A program made the translations under genes and the position numbers. Shown piece after piece: positions 20,482 to 27,105 of a stretch of DNA of 27,105 nucleotides. Within the stretch, counting starts at the first letter, position 1. Every line of letters starts with the position of its first letter. The stretch comes from Didymodactylos carnosus (Eukaryota; Rotifera; Eurotatoria; Philodinida; Philodinidae), in contig CAJNOQ010001983.1 in the NCBI GenBank assembly GCA_905250885.1, forward strand, positions 1 to 27,105. Reading direction: 5' to 3'. Under the pieces are notes generated by a model. It did not search any database. It was not told the DNA's origin and saw only the letters and a list, made by a program, of their open reading frames with translations.

Positions 20482-21545
20482 CCATAAATAGTATTTGACT
20501 ATTGAGTCTTCAAGCTGTCTCATTCAAGCAAAAAACATTGACAAATCAGTTTCGGTATTTGATTAATAAATATATTTTTGCAAAGAAACAAAATTGGAAT
20601 AGGACTAAAAAATACTAAATCGAGCTAAATACAGCCAAATCTTGTTTGGATATATTGATTTAAACATTGTGTATTGAACAGTATTATGACCTTTTCTGTA
20701 AGATCGAACATTTTATATATTTTTTATCATCAGAAGGGAAAAGATATCAACATGTCTACTAACAAGGTGCTTTCATTTTATCATATTTTTGGAGTGAGGA
20801 AAACCTGATGATTTCTGATCAAGTTCTTTGATTAATTCATCCATTTGATTTGAACGAATCTAACATAATTAAATAAACAAGAAACAGATTAAAAATAGTG
20901 TGCCCAAGAGTATGATGGTGGCCAAAGGAACAGTGCAGATAGGACACTTTTCTGAAAAAAGTTATCTCACCATTTCTCTTGCTAGAGATGTCTTGACTAG
21001 ATACCAGAATAATTCTGTGTCTAACAGCAATTTCGATGCATTTTCATTGCCTTGAATGTGACTACATGATTTATCCGTGGCTGATGGGCGACTAGGTGTC
21101 TTGACCGTGGCTAGTGCATTGTGCGTTTCTGATGTATTAGGGTGTCTATCAAATGCACCTAAGTTACTTTTTTTGGGAGAAAGCAGCGATCCAGAGGTGT
21201 TTTTTTGAAGACATTAAGGCGACTAACGGTAAGAGGATGAGAAAATGCACTTGACGTACCTTCAAAACGTACTGTGGATGTATTTTGAAGCCAGCCGAGT
21301 GATTTATCAAGACACTTTTTTTTGACAGTGTACATATAAATTGATATCCTATTAGAATGTGAATTTATTTTGTTCTATCTAATGGTCATAACTAAAAAAG
21401 TGAGAACTAAGAGAGATATCAACTAGTATCTTTAGATGAATCAACATTTGCTAAGCCAAAGCATATATCTAAACGTAATAAACATTGACAAGTGGTAGCC
21501 TACAATGATTAAGATAAATTTATTGGACGTGGAATTCGATAGATA
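20482..21545. other. Upstream region of the glycosyltransferase gene with decayed repeats
   Basis: No gene was found. Positions 21060-21334 contain recurring GTGTCTTGA/GTGTCTATC and AAATGCACYT words. They end in TTGACAGTGTAC, whose reverse complement GTACACTGTCAA resembles the termini of the foldback at 17881. This may be the right end of a Tc1/mariner-type remnant. No promoter element can be placed for the gene at 21546. Confidence 0.4.
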
Positions 21546-24500
21546 ATGAACTTACGTATAAAAAAACGATTACGTTGTTGTATTTTACTACTAGTTATTC
21601 AAATATTATTCATTAGTTATTTACATCTGACAGCCATGAATACTAAACAGCAAACGGATCAACGTCTTACACAAGTATTGCGTTCAGTATGTTCACAAGT
21701 AAAGAAAAATATTACAACCATCTGTGATTCAGATAACACGACGGCGATCCCTGTGTTATTTTCACAATGGTGTAAAAACCAGGTGAATTTCTGCTCGTCG
21801 TCAGTAATTGTTTATGATCAGTTATTTGCATTAACACGATCGGTTATACTAAACTCAAAATTGGTTATCGGAAGTCAAGGTGGTGAAGATATTCAAGATG
21901 TTTTAAATCAATCAGAAGATGTTGAATTTTATCAATTTAAACAGGGATTTATCCAGGTAATGATTGTCTCCAGTATAGATGTCCACTGTCCACTATATAA
22001 GACTTTCCTTGAACTTTTGAAATTGCAATGGATTTCAACTTGTTATTTGAAAGTAGAATAGGGTTGAATATGACACGCAGAAGAATCGCGTGTATATCAC
22101 ATTTACAGATAGCATATCTCATCAATCTTCAAGAAACAAGGTTGCCATCCCAAATCTTTCTATATAAGTTTATATATTACTCAATGTGTAACGATGATTT
22201 AACGTGTGCCATCCATATGACCCAGTGAAATTAGAACTTTCAACCATCACATTCCCGTTGGAGATTCGGTTTCAAACTTTAAGTACATGGACTTAATTCT
22301 GAGTGAAATGTAAATTTTTCATTGTGCTACATAAGTTATCTAAACTACGATATTTTCTTCAGACAAGTTTTCAATAACGTTTTGGATTTTGGTCATAAAG
22401 CAAACAATATCACAAGATGGAAAATAATTGGTAATCTACGTTGTTATTCATTTTTCGAGGTGACATAAGCGTGCTCGGATACTATGTAGAGGCTGCTAGA
22501 AAACACGCGTCTCCAACAAAACTGTAGTGGTGGAAAGTTTCAGTTTCGCTGGATTAAGTAGACGACACGTTAAGCGATCATTCCGCATTGAGTAATATAT
22601 AGACTTATACTGCAAGGATGTAAGATGGAAACTTTGTTTCTTGAAGATTAACGAGGTACACTATCTTCACTTCGTCATCTCTCTTTAATTAACGTTATTC
22701 AACGAAACATTCGACCCTATTGTACATCTAAATGAACAGAAATAAAAAACTTTATCGGAAATTTTTCACCGCATATAATTTTTAATTCTTCTGTACTGCT
22801 ATCAGGCATGGGCGAGTCTGAGTCCATTTCGAGTCCGGTAATCTTTTAGATTCTTTTTTGATGACGGTGGTTTATATTTTAATTTGCTGAGCCCTGGATA
22901 GATATTTGATTTTTCGAAAATAAGGGTACGTTCCATGTCCATTTGCTGCTGATCTACCGCTATCTGGTAGATCAGCAGCTTGTTTGTATACCACAGCTTG
23001 ATTGTTAAATCGAAAGATGCATAAAGAATAGAATAAATAACTTATAAGAAACGTTTTTCCCTTCGAGTACAGTTGGTTGTCTTCGTAATTATTTTCACAG
23101 AAAAATTGAAGGAGAAAATTGAAAATCAGTGTTCCATTTCAGTGCCCTCAACTCAAACAATATAAAATATTGCGTATTTTATACCACATTATGAACAATT
23201 CATAGTGTAAAGTATAGGAATACTATGCTCATTAGTCATTGTATGGTTCAAAATGAATTAGCCGTGCGCCTTTCTTCAAAGTTAATTGTTATAAAAACTA
23301 GATAGGTTTTTTTCAGTAAAAACTAGTTATAAATACAATATATAATAAATTATAGCTAGATCATCTTTTCAATTTTTTATACGTTTTGTACTGAGATTTT
23401 TCATGTTAACCATATGTATCAAAGTTTTATCATGGTTAATAGCAGAGAATTTTATTTCTATTGATAGTGAATATAAAAAAAGTGTTAGAAGGTTTATCAA
23501 GAACAATAGTTCTTCTAATCTTTTCATCCCGTTCCAACAATAATCCTGCTACTATCTATCTATCATATCAAAATATTATGATCGCAGATATTTTTAAATA
23601 ACTTTTGATAATAAATATGAATAGAGACCTGGAAGTTTTCTCCTTCTATATAAGAGAATACGATACGTCTTTTCACACATAGAAAAGTTCATAAATCTTT
23701 TTCGAAGTAGAAATGTCAAAAGAATGTGTGATTGTCTGTGAGAATCTTTAATAACTAGAACATAAGTTAACAGTAAGCTTCGTGACAGTGTTTGATTTCA
23801 TTAAAAAATCCCAAGAACTGATGAAAATCTATTTTATGTGAAATAGCCCGTTTTAGAGTATTTTCATTCGAATCTGAAAAATAGGTAACTCCAGTTTAAA
23901 ACACTGTAAGACTCATGATCGTGAAAACAATCTATCTGTACTTTTGAAACTTGCCAGAAAATTCTCTACGAGAACTTTAGACACCTCTAAACCTTTACCT
24001 ATAAAAGGCAGTGCGAAAGTTAAGAACTAAGATTTTTTTCGAAATGCTTTACAATAGCTATTTACTGATAGGTTTTTGTTTTGCTTTGCTTAGATTCCTT
24101 GTTCAAACGATAGTTTATTGAGACAATTGCCTGTATTTGGTCCTCGTAATGATTTTACCGAATGGGCATTGTCCATTGATACCTACAATTCACAGCAGAC
24201 AGCTGATAAGTGTAACACGACTCAGGTGTTAGGTCATGTGATCGATGACTTCACCATAGCTGTAAGACGTCGTGATTACGCTAACTGGTACCATACTATT
24301 ACCGATTTGTACACTGTCTATATTCTTTGTCGATTTTTCAATCGTGATCCGAAGACGGCGCATATTCTTTTCGTTGATGGTCATCCAAAAGGCAATCTAG
24401 ATAGTCTATGGTCAACATTGTTTCATTCGTACCAACGTGCCGGTCAATATCGAGCATCAAATCGATCAATGATATTCTACCAAGAACTGTTATGGTCCTA

Positions 24501-25266
24501 TCAACAAGAACTGTCACATTTGGATATATCACGCGCTCCATATAAAGATGAGGTTATCTATTTAGACGATTTTCGCCAGCATGTATTTACCAGTTTTAAT
24601 ATTAAGTTAACGAACGATTCGGCAGCAGTCAACTGTGATTTGATTAATATTTTTTTTCTGTTAAGAAAAAACTATGTAGCACATCCAAGAAATCCAACTG
24701 GAAAGGTCGAACGACAAATTAATAACGAAATGCAGGTGTTGCAAGAATTACAAGCAAAATTAAATGAAAGCAAGTTATTTTCTAAAAATACCAGATTTAA
24801 ATCCAACTATTTTGAGACATTATCGATGTATGAACAACTCAGTATTATATTGAATACTGATATACTATTGGGTGTGCATGGTGCCGGTCTCACTCATGTT
24901 TTGTTTATGAAAAAGAACCGAGGGATAATCGAATTATCGTTGAATACAGGTTTGCATTTTTTTTTCTTGGCACAAGCTCGAAATGTTAATCATTTATATT
25001 GTCCTGTACAACAAGACAAAGTGTCAGCAACAGACATCGTGGAATGCATAACGAACATGCTCAGTTTAATTTGTCCATCAAATAAAATTTCTTCTAATAC
25101 AATAGCGATAACTTCGGTCATTACAACAATAAGTACAACACTGATAACATCTACAACGGTTCTCTCAACATCCAACTCAAAATATTCTAACTCAACGATA
25201 AATCAAACTCGACAGATGACCGTCAATGTAACAGCAACAACAACATCTGCCAGTTTAATACTTTAA
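21546..25266 (+). CDS. GT61-family glycosyltransferase, core beta-1,2-xylosyltransferase-like, 527 aa
   Basis: Exons 21546-21956 and 24094-25266 join at phase 0 across one GT-AG intron of 2137 bp. A TAG lies in frame two codons before the ATG, so the start is secure. Residues 1-10 are basic and 11-28 form a hydrophobic anchor, as in a type II Golgi membrane protein. Residues 198-214 (DYANWYHTITDLYTVYI) and 227-234 (HILFVDGH) closely parallel plant beta-1,2-xylosyltransferase, and GVHGAGLTH at 397-405 is the hallmark GT61 (DUF563) motif. The total length is near that of the plant enzymes. The expected role is transfer of a sugar, probably xylose, to N-glycans in the Golgi lumen. Donor and acceptor are inferred from motif likeness only. 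EOGT- or POMGNT2-type GT61 enzymes are the alternatives. Residues 467-527 are an unusual Ser/Thr/Asn-rich tail. Several N-x-S/T sites are present. No obvious AATAAA follows the stop. Confidence 0.85.
22803..22944. mobile_element. hAT-like MITE remnant, copy 2, inside the glycosyltransferase intron
   Basis: It starts CAGGCATGGGCGAGTC like the remnant at 12907. Positions 22853-22940 are then the reverse complement of 13084-13161 there. It lies wholly within the intron 21957-24093, so it would be removed by splicing. Confidence 0.5.
22945..22979. repeat. Perfect 14-bp stem hairpin with 7-base loop
   Basis: GCTGCTGATCTACC at 22945-22958 and its exact reverse complement GGTAGATCAGCAGC at 22966-22979 flank GCTATCT. 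It directly abuts the end of the hAT-like remnant. Confidence 0.9.
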
Positions 25267-25451
25267 AACTGACTTAATCAATGTTGTAAAGCAGATGGAA
25301 AAAGTTTAGGAAAAAAGATCTACTAGGTTTGAAAAATGCCTGAACGAAGAATGTGTTCCTCCTAGATTGCCGGCCGCTGTCGGGTGGCCCAGATAAAATC
25401 GCACACTTTCATTCGTTGTTCATGAGGCATTGTGCGGTAGTCCAGAGAGTT
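25267..25451. other. 3' flank of the glycosyltransferase gene
   Basis: No gene. A GC-rich island, TTGCCGGCCGCTGTCGGGTG, at 25368-25387 stands out from the AT-rich surroundings and may belong to the SINE-like repeat that follows. Confidence 0.4.
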
Positions 25452-25523
25452 GGTTCTAAGCTCAATCGATAGAGAATTGAATTCTCTACAAAAGTTGCTA
25501 TTTGAATCTCTGATAACAGTTTT
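25452..25523 (+). mobile_element. tRNA-derived SINE-like head (pol III A and B box)
   Basis: AGCTCAATCGATAGAG at 25459 differs at two positions from a typical tRNA A-box region (AGCTCAGTCGGTAGAG). ATTTGAATCTC at 25500 is a degenerate B box (GTTCGAATCCC). The 41-base spacing is that of a tRNA. The acceptor and T stems do not pair, so this is not a working tRNA. A SINE head or tRNA pseudogene is the likely identity. Confidence 0.4.
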
Positions 25524-25659
25524 GTCGTTTGTGCACTATTCAAACTATTGAAGAGTGCTGAGTTGCCTAACTACGACACACTGAAAATAGAAACATTATA
25601 CAAACATAGTACGAAGAGCTTTTTTTAAAATTCCTTTTCCTTGATGAGAAAAACGGCTT

Positions 25660-25810
25660 TTACTGAAAACCAAAGAGAAACAGCGAGGTAATCTTTGAAA
25701 AACCAGGCCGTGTGTTAAAATTTTCAATAGGAGTATATTGATTTTCTTCCATGCTATGATAACCCAAGATATCCTCTTCAAAATGAGGATCAAGTAAGAC
25801 CTTGGTTTTC
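25660..25810 (-). pseudogene. Coding-fragment repeat, copy A (30 codons then stop)
   Basis: On the minus strand an ATG at 25752 opens a 30-codon frame, MEENQYTPIENFNTRP… to GFQ, then TAA at 25660-25662. About 58 upstream bases also match copy B. The phrase PGFSKITSLFLFGF resembles the segment before the first core membrane helices of ABCC-type (MRP) transporters, but that likeness is weak. It is probably a gene fragment or part of a transposable element. Confidence 0.4.
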
Positions 25811-26199
25811 CGCGGCTCGGGTGTTGTGTCGGATTTCTTGCGACCGGCACTCGGTGAGTATTGGTAGCCTTGAACACGAATGGACTATAGGTAATATATC
25901 GTGCTGAGTCTTGTGGCAATATTTGTTTTTAGAAAAAGTTCTAAAAGTCTACCGAAAAGCGAGTTTTACGAAAAATCTTTTTTTCAGGCTGTTTTCATCT
26001 ATTAAAAAATTCACTACCCGCTCAATAAACATCAGAACGTGTTCAAGACTTCAGATTAAAGAGTATTTAAGCTATTCTATATCCTATTTATAGGAGATCT
26101 TAAAAGAAAGTTTACAAAACCCTAAGGTTTTCCAAAAGGGTTTCTGGAAAACCCATTAACGCAAATATGCTTTTTCGATTTTTTCGATCTTATAATCCC

Positions 26200-26410
26200 A
26201 TTTAGAGGAGAAAATCGTCCATATCCTGAAGGTCTGAACTCCTTCCTTGGGCTATCATAGCATGGAAGAAAATCAATATAATCTTATTGAAAATTTTAAC
26301 AGACGGTCTGGTTTTTCAAAGATTACCTCGCTGTTTCTCTTTGGTTTTATTAACTCACGATTTTATAACAGATATAGAGCAAATTTCAGATTGCATTTAC
26401 TTTACTTGTT
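26200..26410 (+). pseudogene. Coding-fragment repeat, copy B, inverted relative to copy A
   Basis: ATG at 26262 opens a frame parallel to copy A: MEENQYNLIENFNRRS…, then SKITSLFLFGFINSRFYNRYR. It stays open beyond the point where copy A stops, until a hAT-like CAGAGATGGGCGG terminus at 26411. The extension FINSRFYNRYR strengthens the faint likeness to ABCC transporter N-termini. The two copies differ mainly by substitutions, several altering residues. No complete gene can be assembled. Confidence 0.4.
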
Positions 26411-26440
26411 CAGAGATGGGCGGATATCCGAATTATGAAT
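26411..26440 (+). mobile_element. hAT-like terminus
   Basis: CAGAGATGGGCGGATATCCG has the form of a hAT terminal repeat (CAGAGATGGGC). It begins exactly where the copy B coding likeness fades. No partner end is visible before the window edge. Confidence 0.4.
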
Positions 26441-26520
26441 ATTCAAGACAGGAAATCGGCCGACATAGCTTGGAAAATACACGTTCGCGGACAATTTTAT
26501 GTTCTGAAAATTGAATTCAT

Positions 26521-26630
26521 AGTGTAAAAGCTGTAAAAGCATGAAGGTCATAAAAGCTATAAAAGTCAGAAACGCATAAAAGTATAAAAGCATAAAAATC
26601 AGAAAAGCTATAAAAGCATAAAGGTCAAGG
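26521..26630. repeat. Degenerate short tandem repeat (ATAAAAGC/ATAAAAGT)
   Basis: About eleven copies of an 8-10 base unit, ATAAAAGCNN with interspersed ATAAAGGTC and ATCAGAAA variants, occupy this 110-bp stretch. It accounts for the open minus-strand frame there, which is low complexity and not a gene. Confidence 0.7.
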
Positions 26631-27105
26631 TAATGGAGCGTGTCGTCAAAAATCAAATACAACCGGACTTTTCTCTTTCTTGTCTTTTCGAACTACTTTC
26701 ACCAATGAAATTCGAAATTTTTATTTCGTTCTTTTAATCTGAATATAGACTACACAAGTCGACAATCTTGAGATCATTTCTGACGGAATCTTGATTTCAG
26801 TACTTTCTTCCTGAGAAATGCATTTTTTTCAGATTTTCAGTCAGAATCTGATGGTGTGTAGTCATACGACCATGGCTCGTACAATCAAAAGCCAGTTGGG
26901 TACTCACCAATACACTTGAAATTAACAAAGAGACTCATTTTTGCGGGACTTTTTTTAGTACATATTATAGCTGATATCAGACTTTTTAGAATGTATATTC
27001 AGAGTTCTCTAGCCAGAAGCCGTTACTGAGATATCAGTGTTTTTCAAACAATCTCCTGATTCAGACCAGAATGGACTGATCTTGATTTCTTACCAAGAAT
27101 CAGTG
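26631..27105. other. Intergenic to window end, no gene
   Basis: AT-rich. GACTACAC near 26747 and GTGTAGTC near 26862 form a small inverted pair. Nothing else was recognised. Confidence 0.4.

Noticed and set aside
22028..22228. 66-codon plus-strand frame in the glycosyltransferase intron
   Set aside because: Exons 1 and 2 already join at phase 0 and give the expected family length; the frame has no GT61 motifs.
24338..24541. 67-codon minus-strand frame
   Set aside because: Antisense shadow of the glycosyltransferase exon.
25596..25919. 107-codon minus-strand frame
   Set aside because: The frame conserved between the two inverted copies is a different one, so this reading is probably accidental.
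26402..26662. 86-codon minus-strand frame
   Set aside because: Produced by the short tandem repeat at 26521-26630.
1..27105. CRISPR arrays, rRNA genes or bacterial operons
   Set aside because: No regularly spaced direct repeats, rRNA-like sequence or compact same-strand open frames were found.

Overview
The window looks like AT-rich nuclear DNA of a small invertebrate, most likely a bdelloid rotifer. The case rests on three observations. The coding regions can only be read by splicing, with GT-AG introns that are mostly 55-75 bp. No bacterial operons or ribosome binding sites are visible. The N-terminus of the first gene resembles a Cys/His-rich family I associate with rotifers. The organism call is an inference from style, not from a marker gene.

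Three protein-coding loci can be supported. (1) 2083-8714, plus strand: a 16-exon gene whose frame stays open through all 15 introns (682 aa). It has a B-box-like N-terminal zinc motif, a helical region, an acidic linker cut into thirteen 33-81 bp mini-exons, and three Cys/His repeats at the C-terminus. (2) 11687-12589 (possibly 12688), minus strand: the 3' end of an unrecognised gene, including a 24-bp microexon. (3) 21546-25266, plus strand: a two-exon glycosyltransferase family 61 gene (527 aa) with a type II membrane anchor. Its motifs are closest to plant-type core beta-1,2-xylosyltransferase. A weaker spliced minus-strand candidate lies at 14370-15137.

The rest, about 60% of the window, is non-coding and full of short non-autonomous transposon remnants. 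They include a piggyBac-like terminus beside TTAA (about 230), a CTTAAG-rich inverted-repeat element (757-1169), a 64-bp inverted-repeat element (9672-9930), several hAT-like termini (12907, 15726, 16674, 22803, 26411), a 49-bp-arm foldback with TA ends (17881-17990), and a three-copy inverted/direct repeat (20369-20481). A tRNA-derived SINE-like head (25452-25523) and an inverted duplicated coding fragment (25660-26350) follow. No transposase reading frame was found.

Nothing indicates that the three genes act together. The first looks like an intracellular zinc-binding or adaptor protein and the third a Golgi enzyme; the second has no assignable function. The most interesting points are the mini-exon array of gene 1, the plant-like xylosyltransferase signature of gene 3, and the density of foldback elements.
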